Of a stretch of DNA of 64,000 bases, positions 6,621 through 14,954 are shown piece by piece. Made by a program: the position numbers and the translations under genes. Numbering within the stretch: position 1 is the stretch's first letter; each line of letters opens with the position of its first letter. Origin of the DNA: an uncultured Oscillospiraceae bacterium (GTDB lineage: Bacteria; Bacillota; Clostridia; Oscillospirales; Oscillospiraceae); contig CAKTVL010000006.1 in the NCBI GenBank assembly GCA_934623575.1, positions 1-64,000 of the forward strand, read 5' to 3'. The notes below the pieces were generated by a model. That model was given only the letters and a program-made list of their open reading frames with translations. It did no database searches and was not told the DNA's origin.

Positions 6621-8669
6621 ATGCGCAATATCTGGACGGTATTCAAGACCGATATACGGACGCTGAGCAAGTGCTTTTTCGCCTGCGTGGTGGTGGTGGC
6701 CATCGCGCTGCTGCCCAGCCTGTACGCCTGGCTGAATATTTACTCCAACTGGGACCCCTACGGCAACACCGGGGGCATCTCCATCGCGGTGGCGTCGCTG
6801 GACGAGGGGTACACCGACGAGGACGGCACCTACGAGAACAAGGGCGACGACGTGGTGGCCGACCTGCGGGAGGCCACGTCCATCCACTGGGTCATCGTGG
6901 ACACGGAGGATGAGGCCAAGGAGGGGGTATACGCCGGGGACTATTACGCGGCGGTGGTCATCGACGAGAATTTCAGCCGGAATATGTTCCGGATGCTGAC
7001 GGACTGGACCGGAAAGCCGGCCATCACCTACTATGAGAACGCCAAGAAGAACGCCGTGGCCACCAAAATCACGGATACGGCGGTGGAGACGCTGAAGCGC
7101 TCCATCAACGAGAACTATCTGGAGGTGGTCATCGGTGGCATCATGGAGCAGGGGAACCTGCTGGCGGCGGACCTGACGGCGGACGACCCAGAGAGCGCCG
7201 TGAAGGGCGTGCTGTACCAGGCACAGGACCTGCTGCATGCCTGCGGGCGGATGATGGACGCACTGGAGGTGGCGGGCGGCAGCGGCTCGGGCGTGGACGC
7301 GGCGGGCATCGAGGCGGCGGTGGCCGACATCAACAAGAACCTGCCGGACGGCTCGAAGCTGCAGCAGACGGCGGCGCAGCTGCAATTGCAGCTGCATACA
7401 GCGCTGTCCAAGGTGGAGCGGGCGCTGGAACGGCTGGAGGGGGCCATCGAGGCCGCGCCGGTGCCGGAGGACGTGCGGACCCAGCTGAAAAAGGCGGCGG
7501 ACGACATGGACGCGGCCGCCGCGTCGCTGGAGACGTGGGCAGAGGGGCTGCAGGAGACGTATCCGGCGGCCGCCGCCCAGGCCAGGGCCGCGGCGGCGGA
7601 GTGCCGCAAGCTGGCGGCGCAGCTGCGGGCGCTGGCCAGCAGCCCGGACGCATCGGACCTCCTGAACGACTGCAACGCGCTGGTGCGGGACCTGCGGGCC
7701 ATGGCGGACCAGATCCCCGTGACGGGGAAGGCGCTGCGGCAGGAGATACAGACCGCGGCGGGCCAGGTGGCCGACGCGGTGGAGGGGCTGGAGGACCTGC
7801 GCGCCGACGCCAAGTCGGTGAAGGCGGCGCTGGCGGAGACCACCGACGCCCTGGGCGAGACGGCGGCGCTGCTGCGCCCGGCCACGGAAAAGCTGACGGC
7901 CTCGCTGTCGGAGACCATCGACGAGCTGCAGGGGCTGACGGCGGATGAGTACATGGACACGCTGCTGACCGTGCTGGGCGGCGACCCGGCGGTGTACGGC
8001 CAGTACTTCCCGGAGATGGTGCAGACCAGCGTCAACGCGGTGTATCCCATCGCCAACTACGGCTCGGCTATGACGCCGTTCTACACGGTGCTGGCCATTT
8101 GGGTGGGCGGCGTGATCTTGTCCTCCCTGATCAAGATACACGCCCGGACGGAGGGACTGATCGACCCCAAGCCGGCGGAGCTGTACTTCGGGCGGTATCT
8201 GTTCTTCTTTGTGCTGAGCCAGATACAGGCGGCGGTGATCGTCACCGGCGACCTGTACATACTGAAGGTGCAGTGCCTGCACCCGGGGATGATGTACCTG
8301 ACGGCGTCGCTGACGGCGTTCACCTTCAGCCTGCTGATCTACTCGCTGGCCATCTCCTTCGGGGACGTGGGCAAGGCCATCGTGGTGGTCATCATGGTCA
8401 TGCAGATCGCCGGGTCCTCCGGTACGTTCCCCATTGAGCTGCTGCCGGAGATCTATCAGAAATTCTATCGCTTCTTCCCGTTCCCCTACGCCATCGACGC
8501 CATGCGGGAGTGCATCTGCGGGATGTACGGGAACTACTACTGGCAGCAGATCGGCTATCTGCTGCTGTTCGCCGCGGCGGCGCTGGTCATCGGACTGCTG
8601 GTGCGGCGGCCCTTCATGGGACTGAACCACTTCATGGAGGAAAAATTAGAGGAGACGGAGCTGCTGTAA
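6621..8669 (+). CDS. YhgE/Pip-family membrane protein (first of two)
   Basis: 682 residues. Layout: an N-terminal membrane helix (about 18-38) ending in the family motif LYAWLNIYSNWDPYG, an extracytoplasmic N-domain, a long alanine-rich coiled-coil region (about 200-450), and five or six C-terminal helices of the ABC-2 type from about 485. YhgE/Pip proteins include the lactococcal phage-infection protein Pip and are distant relatives of EsaA of type VII secretion; most have no assigned substrate. The ATG at 6621 has AAGGAGG five bases upstream. It is followed by a two-helix protein and a second YhgE-like gene in one operon. Confidence 0.9.
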   Translation: MRNIWTVFKTDIRTLSKCFFACVVVVAIALLPSLYAWLNIYSNWDPYGNTGGISIAVASLDEGYTDEDGTYENKGDDVVADLREATSIHWVIVDTEDEAKEGVYAGDYYAAVVIDENFSRNMFRMLTDWTGKPAITYYENAKKNAVATKITDTAVETLKRSINENYLEVVIGGIMEQGNLLAADLTADDPESAVKGVLYQAQDLLHACGRMMDALEVAGGSGSGVDAAGIEAAVADINKNLPDGSKLQQTAAQLQLQLHTALSKVERALERLEGAIEAAPVPEDVRTQLKKAADDMDAAAASLETWAEGLQETYPAAAAQARAAAAECRKLAAQLRALASSPDASDLLNDCNALVRDLRAMADQIPVTGKALRQEIQTAAGQVADAVEGLEDLRADAKSVKAALAETTDALGETAALLRPATEKLTASLSETIDELQGLTADEYMDTLLTVLGGDPAVYGQYFPEMVQTSVNAVYPIANYGSAMTPFYTVLAIWVGGVILSSLIKIHARTEGLIDPKPAELYFGRYLFFFVLSQIQAAVIVTGDLYILKVQCLHPGMMYLTASLTAFTFSLLIYSLAISFGDVGKAIVVVIMVMQIAGSSGTFPIELLPEIYQKFYRFFPFPYAIDAMRECICGMYGNYYWQQIGYLLLFAAAALVIGLLVRRPFMGLNHFMEEKLEETELL

Positions 8670-8684
8670 AGGAGGTGCTGACCG

Positions 8685-9395
8685 ATGGCAAAGGAAAGGG
8701 AATATCAGGAGCTGTATGACCGCCTGCTGGAGGAGGTCAGCGCCCTGCACCGGAGCAACCGGCGGCGCATCCGCATCGGCATGCGGATGCTGCTGGCGGT
8801 GACGCTGGGGCTGATGCTGCTGATGTTTTTGGCGGAGGGGAACAAGGTGTTCACCCTGATGCTGTGGATACTGTCCATGTTCGCGGTGGCGGCGTATCTC
8901 ATCGCCGTGGAGTACGCGGACTATGAATTGCAGAAGAAGCTGGAGGAGATCACCCAGATGGAGCAGGAGAGTCTGGGTGCGCTGCTAGAGCTGCCGGAGC
9001 TGCCGAGGATGCCCCGGATGGGACTGCTGCGGCCCAGAGGGCAGCGGGAGGAGACGGCGGCGCCGGAAAAGGCGGAGCGCACCGGCGAGGAGACGCCTGC
9101 GGCGCCGGAGGAAGCGCCGCAGGAGACGATACGAGCGGCGCAGGCCGAGGTGCAGGAGCAGGAGACGCCGGAGAAGGCGTATTCCGTGGACGAGATCCTG
9201 CGGGAGGTGCACGGCGGCGCGGAGGAGCCGGACGCGGCGGCAGCGCACAGCGCGCGGCTGCTGGAAAGGCTGCTGGACGATCCGGAGAAGCTGGCGGCGG
9301 ACCTGGACACGCTGAGCCGGGCGCTGCAGGGGCTGTCTGACGACCTGCGCCGGGGCGCAGCGGGCAGCCGGACGGAAAAGGAGAATGGCCAATGA
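8685..9395 (+). CDS. Two-helix membrane protein with acidic tail, unknown function
   Basis: 236 residues. A charged N-terminus (1-25), two hydrophobic helices (about 30-50 and 56-76), a short coiled region (YELQKKLEEITQMEQES), then a low-complexity Glu/Pro/Ala tail (about 110-185) and a helical C-terminus. I do not recognise a family. It lies between two YhgE/Pip genes, 15 bases after the first and overlapping the second by four bases (ATGA), so it is almost certainly made together with them. The layout suggests a cytoplasmic adaptor on the membrane, but that is a guess. Confidence 0.75.
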   Translation: MAKEREYQELYDRLLEEVSALHRSNRRRIRIGMRMLLAVTLGLMLLMFLAEGNKVFTLMLWILSMFAVAAYLIAVEYADYELQKKLEEITQMEQESLGALLELPELPRMPRMGLLRPRGQREETAAPEKAERTGEETPAAPEEAPQETIRAAQAEVQEQETPEKAYSVDEILREVHGGAEEPDAAAAHSARLLERLLDDPEKLAADLDTLSRALQGLSDDLRRGAAGSRTEKENGQ

Positions 9396-11482
9396 AGAAT
9401 ATATGGGGCATCTTCCGCTCGGACTGGCGGCGGCTGACAGCCAGCGTGGTGGCCGTGGTGGTGCTGCTGGGGCTGTGCCTGGTGCCGTGCCTGTACGCGT
9501 GGTTCAATATCCTGTCCAACTGGGACCCCTACGGCACGGCGTCCACCAGCCGCATCAGCGTGGCGGTGGCCAGCGAGGACGCGGGCTGCCAGGTGCTGGG
9601 GCTGGAGGTGAACATCGGCGCACTGGTGCTGCAGGGACTGGAGAGCAACGACCAGATGGGCTGGGTGTTCGTGGACACGGCGGAGGAAGCGCTGGACGGC
9701 GTGGAGGCCGGGGACTATTACGCGGCGCTGGTGGTGCCGGAGACGTTCACGGAGGACTTCGTCAGCGTGCTGTCCGGCGAGCTGCGGCACCCGCAGATCG
9801 AATACTATGAGAACGAGAAGAAGAACGCCATCGCGCCCAAGATCACAAGCAAGGCCAAGACGGCGGTGCAGGAGCAGATCAACAGCACCGTCATCGGCAC
9901 GGCGGCGGAGGCGCTGACCACGGCGGGCACGGTGTTCAAGGCCATGGGGCTGGACGGCCAGGACCTGGCGGACGGCATCATGGAGAAGCTCACCGGGGCG
10001 CGGCAGGAGATGGCGCAGCTGCAGAGCGTGTTGGCGTCGCTGCAGGACGTGATGCGCGGCACGGACGGGCTGCTGGCGGCGGCGTCAGTGACGCTGACGG
10101 ACGCCGCGGATACGGTGGGCAGCGCCGGCGCGGCGGCGGGCAGCACGGTGAAGGTCATCGACACCGGGCTGGCGGCGGCGGACCAGACCAACCGGGACCT
10201 GCTGAAGGTGCTGAACGACACGGACAAGCTGCTGTCGGACCTGGAGGAGCTGCTGCGCGCAGGCGGCGCGGATACGGACGCGGCGCTGCAGGCGCGGCTG
10301 CATGAGAAGATCGGGGAGGCCATCAGCGCGCTGGAGGCGCAGCTGGCGGCCACAGAGGACCCGGCGGTGCAGGAGCAGCTGGAGACGGTGATCGCCGACC
10401 TGCGGGCGCTGGATGAGACGGTGGACAGCGTGACGGTGTCCGGAGCACAGGAGGCGGTGCTGTCCATGCTGGCGCAGGTGCGGCAGGAGCTGATCGCGGC
10501 GGCGGTGCGCACCAACCAGACGGTCAACGACTATCTGCACACCACCGGCGCGCAGGCCCAGGCCACGCTGCGCTCCATACAGCAGCTGCTGACCTCCGTG
10601 GGCGGCAGCCTGGGCAGCGTATCCGGCACGCTGGACAGCTACGCCGACGCGGTGAACACGGTGCAGCCCACGCTGGAGGCGGGCATCCGCCTGGCGGCCA
10701 CGGTGGAGGGGTATCTGGCGGACATCGAGGACGATGTGCGCCGGGTGACGGACAGCGAGGCCTTCCGGCGGTTCACGGAGCTGATGGAGAGCAGCGATGC
10801 CGAGAGCATGGCGGACTATCTCACCTCGCCGGTGCAGCTGAACACGGTGATCGTGTACGAGATCAAGGACTACGGCGCGGCCATGTCGCCCTACTATGTG
10901 ATGCTGGCGCTGTTTGTGGGCAGTCTGCTGACGGCGGTGATGCTGAAGGTGCCGGTGACGCAGCCGGAGTTTGCCGGGTGCCGGGCGGCGGAGCGCTATT
11001 TCGGGCGGTTCATCACCTTCTTCCTGATGGCCATGGCCCAGGCGCTGGTGACGGCCTTCGGGTGTCTGTACTTCGTGGGGATGGAGACGGCAGAGCCGGC
11101 GCTGTTCGTGCTGGCTTGCTGCCTGTGCTCGCTGAACTTCGCCAGCATGAACTATGCGCTGGTGTACGCCCTGGACAACGTGGGCATGGCGCTGTCGGTG
11201 ATCATCATGGTCATCCAGGTGGCCGGCTCCGGCGGGTCGTACCCGGTGCATGTGCTGCCGCAGTTGTTCCAGACGCTGTATCCCTTCATGCCCTTCCACT
11301 ACGGCATGGACATGATCCGGGAGACGGTGGGCGGCATGTACGGCGACACCTATCTGCGCTGCGCGCTGGTGCTGCTGGGGATGTGCGTGCTGTTCACGGT
11401 GCTGGGACTGCTGGTGTACTATCCGGCGCGGCGGCTGAACGCGGCCATCGCGGCCAGCAAGGAGAAGTCGGGCATTATGTGA
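9392..11482 (+). CDS. YhgE/Pip-family membrane protein (second of two)
   Basis: 696 residues with the same design as the first: N-terminal helix ending LYAWFNILSNWDPYG, extracytoplasmic domain, a long helical middle (about 190-450), and a C-terminal ABC-2-like block of about six helices from residue 485. The two paralogues also share YYENEKKNA-type motifs in the N-domain but differ in the middle, as expected if they form a heteromeric complex spanning the envelope. The start overlaps the preceding stop (ATGA). No ATPase is encoded in this operon, so energy, if any is used, must come from elsewhere. Confidence 0.9.
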   Translation: MKNIWGIFRSDWRRLTASVVAVVVLLGLCLVPCLYAWFNILSNWDPYGTASTSRISVAVASEDAGCQVLGLEVNIGALVLQGLESNDQMGWVFVDTAEEALDGVEAGDYYAALVVPETFTEDFVSVLSGELRHPQIEYYENEKKNAIAPKITSKAKTAVQEQINSTVIGTAAEALTTAGTVFKAMGLDGQDLADGIMEKLTGARQEMAQLQSVLASLQDVMRGTDGLLAAASVTLTDAADTVGSAGAAAGSTVKVIDTGLAAADQTNRDLLKVLNDTDKLLSDLEELLRAGGADTDAALQARLHEKIGEAISALEAQLAATEDPAVQEQLETVIADLRALDETVDSVTVSGAQEAVLSMLAQVRQELIAAAVRTNQTVNDYLHTTGAQAQATLRSIQQLLTSVGGSLGSVSGTLDSYADAVNTVQPTLEAGIRLAATVEGYLADIEDDVRRVTDSEAFRRFTELMESSDAESMADYLTSPVQLNTVIVYEIKDYGAAMSPYYVMLALFVGSLLTAVMLKVPVTQPEFAGCRAAERYFGRFITFFLMAMAQALVTAFGCLYFVGMETAEPALFVLACCLCSLNFASMNYALVYALDNVGMALSVIIMVIQVAGSGGSYPVHVLPQLFQTLYPFMPFHYGMDMIRETVGGMYGDTYLRCALVLLGMCVLFTVLGLLVYYPARRLNAAIAASKEKSGIM

Positions 11483-11486
11483 GAAA

Positions 11487-11730
11487 AAGCACCTCCGGGA
11501 GACCGGAGGTGCTTCAGGCTGTCAAAAAGCCTTTGGCTTTTTGACAGCCTGAATAATGCCGTTATTTTTGCGCCGCGCAGCGGCGCAAAAATATTCGCCC
11601 TGCTCAACGCACGCCTTGCCAAGCAAGGCTTAGCGCGGCATTTGATCTGATTCGAGGCGGGCTCCGCCCCCTCGAGCTCCCCCAGAGGAGAAGATACTGC
11701 ACGAAAGAAAGTTTTTCGACAAGCTGAAGC
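11487..11730. repeat. Cluster of palindromic repeats
   Basis: In order: AAGCACCTCCGG-gaga-CCGGAGGTGCTT (11487-11514); a perfect 17-bp stem starting CAGGCTGTCAAAAAGCC (11515-11551); TATTTTTGCGCCGC-gca-GCGGCGCAAAAATA (11563-11593); GCCTTG..CAAGGC (11613-11629); a GAGGCGG..CCGCC..CTC palindrome (11652-11676); and copy 2 of the AAAGAAAGTTTTTCGACAAG repeat (11687-11729). No gene is seen between 11483 and 11807. Some hairpins may end transcription from the YhgE operon, but such a series looks more like an assembled repeat island. Confidence 0.65.
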
Positions 11731-11752
11731 ATTTGGCCGCTGCGGGCGGCGG

Positions 11753-11793
11753 AAAAAGAAGAAAGAGCCCCCGCCGGCTCAGCCGGCGGGGGC
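11753..11793 (-). terminator. Terminator of the G5/3D protein gene
   Basis: GCCCCCGCCGGCT / AGCCGGCGGGGGC, a 13-bp stem; on the minus strand followed by CTCTTTCTTCTTTTTCC, 15 bases after the stop codon. Confidence 0.85.
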
Positions 11794-11807
11794 GCATGCG
11801 TATGGGG

Positions 11808-13121
11808 TCAGGCGGCCTTCTTGTCCAGGATATACACGGTGACGTTGCGGCGGCCCCAGCTGTAGCAGTCGGCCTTGGTGGGGAACCACACGTCCACGAT
11901 GTTGCCCTTGATAGCGCCGCCGCAGTCCAGGGCGGTGCCCATGCCGTAGACACGGCGGCCGTTGGTGGTCTGGATGAACATTTTGGTGTAGTAGGGGATC
12001 ACCTTGGGGTCTACGGCCACGGTGCCCACGCCCACGCTGGCGCCCACGGCGGTGGTCCAGGCGGCACCGCCGTCACCGCCGCTGTAGTAGGCGGTGGAGG
12101 AGCAGATCATCACCTTGTTATAGGTCATGGTGTCGCCGGAGGCGAAGAGCAGATAGCCGCCCTCGCCCTCCTCGTTGGGGAAGTCCTTTTCGATGGTGTC
12201 GCCGTCCTCCACCTCGTAGACCCGGGTGCCGTAGAGCACCAGCTCCGCGTGGGAGGTGTCGTGGCTGGCGCCCATATACTTGGTGGAGACTACCTCGCCC
12301 TTGACCACCGTGTCCTCGTAGGTCTCGACGATCTGGCCGGGGATGCCCTTGCGGATGATCTCCTCCGTGCCCTTGTCCATCAGGGGATCGGGGGTGCGGA
12401 TGATCTTGTAGTCCGTCTCCACCGTCACATAGTGCTGGTAGGTCAGGGTGTCGCTGATGCGGATGGCGGGCTGGTCGCCGGTGACGTTCAGCTCCACCAT
12501 CTCGTCCTCGCCCAGGCGGATGCCGTTGCGATCCAGGAAGGCGGCCAGGCGCTCGGCCTGGGTGGTGTAGACGCCGGTCTCGCCGTTGTGCTCCACGGTG
12601 ACGGTGCAGCCGGGGGCCAGGATCTGCTGCATGGACTTGTCGCCCAGGCTGCGGCGCAGCAGCAGGTCGTCGTAGGTGCGCTCCTCGCTGCGCTCGTCCA
12701 GCACATGGGGGCCGTCGCTGTCCACCACGATGTAAATGGCGTCCAGCGTGCGCACCGGCTCTGTGGCCACGGCGACGGTGAATACTACCGCGGTGACGGC
12801 GATCATGGTGATGATGCGGATGGAGGGGTGGTCGCGCATGATGTGGTGTACCTCCCGCAGGGCCGGAGAGCGCAGCGCGTCGCGGCAGGAGAGCACCAGC
12901 CGACTGTGGCGGATACACTGCCAGCTGCGGCGGGCCTCAGCGGCCACGGCGTCCCAGGTCCAGGCCAGACAGCGGCCGGCGGCGCGGAAGGCCCGGAGCA
13001 CGGCGCGGCACGCGATGTAGGGCGCGTCGTGGATGGCCTGGCACACGGTGACCGGCGTGATGTGCCGGTGAGGCCTGCGGGGCTGCAAGCGCTTCGGTTG
13101 AGTGTTGATGGTTTGTTCCAT
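11808..13121 (-). CDS. Cell-wall protein with DUF348, G5 and 3D domains (YabE-like)
   Basis: 437 residues. Arg-rich cytoplasmic N-terminus, one membrane helix (about 98-118), DUF348 repeats (about 120-235), a G5 domain (about 240-315), and a C-terminal 3D domain whose three signature aspartates are visible (AVDP, ALDCGG, IVDVWF). 3D domains share the double-psi barrel fold of lytic transglycosylase MltA and are found in YabE, YocH and resuscitation-promoting factors, which remodel peptidoglycan. YabE usually sits beside ksgA; here it is divergent from it, with no rnmV gene between. The ATG at 13121 has only a weak GAGG upstream, next to a hairpin. Confidence 0.9.
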   Translation of the reverse strand: MEQTINTQPKRLQPRRPHRHITPVTVCQAIHDAPYIACRAVLRAFRAAGRCLAWTWDAVAAEARRSWQCIRHSRLVLSCRDALRSPALREVHHIMRDHPSIRIITMIAVTAVVFTVAVATEPVRTLDAIYIVVDSDGPHVLDERSEERTYDDLLLRRSLGDKSMQQILAPGCTVTVEHNGETGVYTTQAERLAAFLDRNGIRLGEDEMVELNVTGDQPAIRISDTLTYQHYVTVETDYKIIRTPDPLMDKGTEEIIRKGIPGQIVETYEDTVVKGEVVSTKYMGASHDTSHAELVLYGTRVYEVEDGDTIEKDFPNEEGEGGYLLFASGDTMTYNKVMICSSTAYYSGGDGGAAWTTAVGASVGVGTVAVDPKVIPYYTKMFIQTTNGRRVYGMGTALDCGGAIKGNIVDVWFPTKADCYSWGRRNVTVYILDKKAA

Positions 13122-13134
13122 AGTACCTCGCAGT

Positions 13135-13172
13135 ATAGCCGCCGGGAGAGGGTCTTAAACAGGGGCGGCTAT
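13135..13172 (-). other. Hairpin just upstream of the YabE-like start codon
   Basis: ATAGCCGCC (13135-13143) and GGCGGCTAT (13164-13172) can form a 9-bp stem ending 13 bases before the ATG, with a 20-base loop. A second small repeat, GTAAC-tttt-GTTAC (13190-13203), lies between it and the promoter. Either could control the mRNA, but no known riboswitch class is recognised in this 95-base leader. Confidence 0.45.
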
Positions 13173-13222
13173 CACAATTGAAACAATTTGTAACTTTTGT
13201 TACCTTTTAGCAATACCCGTGG

Positions 13223-13251
13223 AGTATAGCACTATCTTCCGGTTTTGTCAA
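13223..13251 (-). promoter_or_regulatory. Promoter of the YabE-like gene
   Basis: Minus strand: -35 TTGACA (complement of 13246-13251), 17-base spacer, -10 TATACT (complement of 13223-13228). Leader of about 95 bases. Confidence 0.85.
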
Positions 13252-13301
13252 GTTTTGGGGGATGCTGGCGGGGAAAGCGGGAACTTTTGGGCGCTTTTCC
13301 G

Positions 13302-13330
13302 TTGCGCGGCGGGGAAAAAGATGGTACAAT
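13302..13330 (+). promoter_or_regulatory. rsmA promoter
   Basis: -35 TTGCGC (13302-13307), 17-base spacer, -10 TACAAT (13325-13330); leader about 24 bases. Confidence 0.75.
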
Positions 13331-13360
13331 AGCGGCAGCTTTTGACAAGGAGAAGACGGT

Positions 13361-14218
13361 ATGGATCTTTGTGACCGGAACGATATACAGGCGCTGCTGG
13401 CGCGGCACGGCTTCCGCTTTGCCAAGGCGCTGGGGCAGAACTTCCTCATCCGGGGCGACGTGGCGGAGGACATCGCGGCGGCGGGCTGCGTCCCCGGCTG
13501 CGGCGTGCTGGAGGTTGGCCCCGGCATCGGCGCGCTGACGGTGCAGCTGGCCCGGCGGGCGGAGAAGGTGGTGTCGGTGGAGCTGGACAAGCGGCTGCCG
13601 CCGGTGCTGGCCGAGACCATGGCCGGGTATGAGAATTTTCAGCTGATCCAGGGGGACGTGATGGCCCTGGACCTGACGGAGACGGCGCGGGAGCGGTTTC
13701 CGGGGCTGACGCCGGTGCTGTGCGCCAACCTGCCCTATAACATCACCACGCCGTTTCTCACGGCCTGCGTCCGGGCGGGGTGCTTTGCGCAGCTGACGGT
13801 GCTGATCCAGAAGGAGGTGGCCCTGCGGATCTGCGCGAAGCCGGGAACGGCGGACTACGGCGCGTTCTCGCTGCTGATGCAGTACTACACGAAGCCGGAG
13901 CTGCTGTTTGAGGTGCCAAACACCTGCTTCATGCCGCCGCCCAAGGTGACCTCCGCCGTGGTGCACTGCGTGACGCGGACGGCGCCGCCGGTGCAGGTGG
14001 AGGACGAGGACGCCTTCTGGCGGACGGTGCGGTCGGGGTTCGCCCTGCGGCGCAAGACGCTGGTCAACAGCCTGCAGACCGGCTGGCAGCTGCCCAAGGA
14101 GCGTCTGGCGGAGATCGTGGCGGCCTGCGGGCTTTCACCCGCGGTGCGGGGCGAGGCGCTGGGGCTGGAGGAGTACGCGCGTCTGTCCGACGCGCTGCTG
14201 GCGGCGTCAAGAGAATAG
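13361..14218 (+). CDS. rsmA: 16S rRNA dimethyladenosine transferase
   Basis: 285 residues. It dimethylates the two adjacent adenines in the 3'-terminal hairpin of 16S rRNA (A1518 and A1519 in E. coli numbering) during small-subunit maturation, using S-adenosylmethionine. Motifs: KALGQNFL near the N-terminus, SAM-binding EVGPGIGALT (about 51-60), acidic SVELDK, catalytic NLPYNI (about 125-130), and a C-terminal helical domain with SGFALRRKTL. Erm resistance methylases are relatives, but the full-length C-terminal domain and its place beside a YabE-like gene favour the housekeeping enzyme (also called KsgA). Confidence 0.96.
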   Translation: MDLCDRNDIQALLARHGFRFAKALGQNFLIRGDVAEDIAAAGCVPGCGVLEVGPGIGALTVQLARRAEKVVSVELDKRLPPVLAETMAGYENFQLIQGDVMALDLTETARERFPGLTPVLCANLPYNITTPFLTACVRAGCFAQLTVLIQKEVALRICAKPGTADYGAFSLLMQYYTKPELLFEVPNTCFMPPPKVTSAVVHCVTRTAPPVQVEDEDAFWRTVRSGFALRRKTLVNSLQTGWQLPKERLAEIVAACGLSPAVRGEALGLEEYARLSDALLAASRE

Positions 14219-14230
14219 GAAGGAAATAAG

Positions 14231-14262
14231 AAAAGTCCCCGGCCGAATGGTCGGGGACTTTG
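14231..14262. terminator. Bidirectional terminator between rsmA and the HD-domain gene
   Basis: AAAGTCCCCG..CGGGGACTTT with an internal GCC/GGT pair; A-run on one side and T-run on the other serve the two convergent genes. Confidence 0.75.
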
Positions 14263-14263
14263 G

Positions 14264-14827
14264 TCATTCGCCTTTTTGGATCTTCTCCTCCGTCTCCTGC
14301 CGGATGGCGGCCCGCAGGGCTGTCAGGTACGGGGAGAACGCCACGTTTTCGTCGGCGTAGGTCAGGTTCAGGTCGTACTCCCGGGGCAGCCAGGAGGACA
14401 GGGGCGCTTCGTTGTGGGAGATGACGGCCTCCAGCTTGTCCAGGGCCTTGTAGAGCTTGGCCTCCGGGGTTTCCAGCGCGTCCATCTCGGCGTAGAGGGC
14501 GGCCATGTCCCCGCGGCAGGGCTGGGGCAGGGAGTCCACCCATTGGGAGAGCAGGGAGTCCTCCTTAGCGGTGTCGGCCTGGGTCTTGAGAAAGCTGGGG
14601 ATGTCGCCGGTGAAGCACTCGCCCAGGTCGTGGATCAGGCACATGCGGATGACCTTGTCCATGTCCGTGCCCGGGAACTCGTCCCGCAGGAGAAAGGCGG
14701 TCAGCGCCAGGCGCCAGCTGTGCTCGGCCACGCTTTCGCGGCGGTCCTCCGGCGTCCAGCAGTGGCGGGTGGTGTCCTTCAGCCGGGCGGCGGTGTGGAG
14801 AATGGAGAGCAGCTCTTCGGGCTTCAT
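14264..14827 (-). CDS. HD-domain hydrolase, YfbR-like
   Basis: 187 residues. The metal ligands of the HD fold are visible: H36 in SVAEHSW, H66-D67 in CLIHDLGE, and a later Asp in ALDKLEA. The closest well-known relatives are YfbR-type 5'-deoxynucleotidases, which remove phosphate from dNMPs; the exact substrate here is not proven. The start at 14827 has GACAGGAGGTCCC upstream and its promoter lies 32 bases away; longer in-frame extensions would cross that promoter. The gene is divergent from the PAP2 phosphatase, and the two promoters are back to back. Confidence 0.85.
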   Translation of the reverse strand: MKPEELLSILHTAARLKDTTRHCWTPEDRRESVAEHSWRLALTAFLLRDEFPGTDMDKVIRMCLIHDLGECFTGDIPSFLKTQADTAKEDSLLSQWVDSLPQPCRGDMAALYAEMDALETPEAKLYKALDKLEAVISHNEAPLSSWLPREYDLNLTYADENVAFSPYLTALRAAIRQETEEKIQKGE

Positions 14828-14858
14828 GGCGGGACCTCCTGTCGGTGTATTTATGGGT

Positions 14859-14887
14859 AGTATACCAAAGGCCGCGGGTGCAGTCAA
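14859..14887 (-). promoter_or_regulatory. Promoter of the HD-domain gene
   Basis: Minus strand: -35 TTGACT (complement of 14882-14887), 17-base spacer, -10 TATACT (complement of 14859-14864). Confidence 0.82.
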
Positions 14888-14896
14888 CGCTTGCAC

Positions 14897-14925
14897 TTGC
14901 GCGGCGGCAAAAAGTGTAGTAGAAT
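14897..14925 (+). promoter_or_regulatory. Promoter of the PAP2 gene
   Basis: -35 TTGCGC (14897-14902), 17-base spacer, -10 TAGAAT (14920-14925). Its -35 is only 9 bases from the -35 of the opposing promoter, so polymerase cannot occupy both at once. Confidence 0.75.
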
Positions 14926-14954
14926 AGCGGAAGAACATAAAGGAGAGAGACTTT

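Noticed and set aside
13122-13216. c-di-AMP (ydaO-type) riboswitch before the YabE-like gene
   Set aside because: The leader is only about 95 bases and the multi-stem core of that class cannot be drawn.
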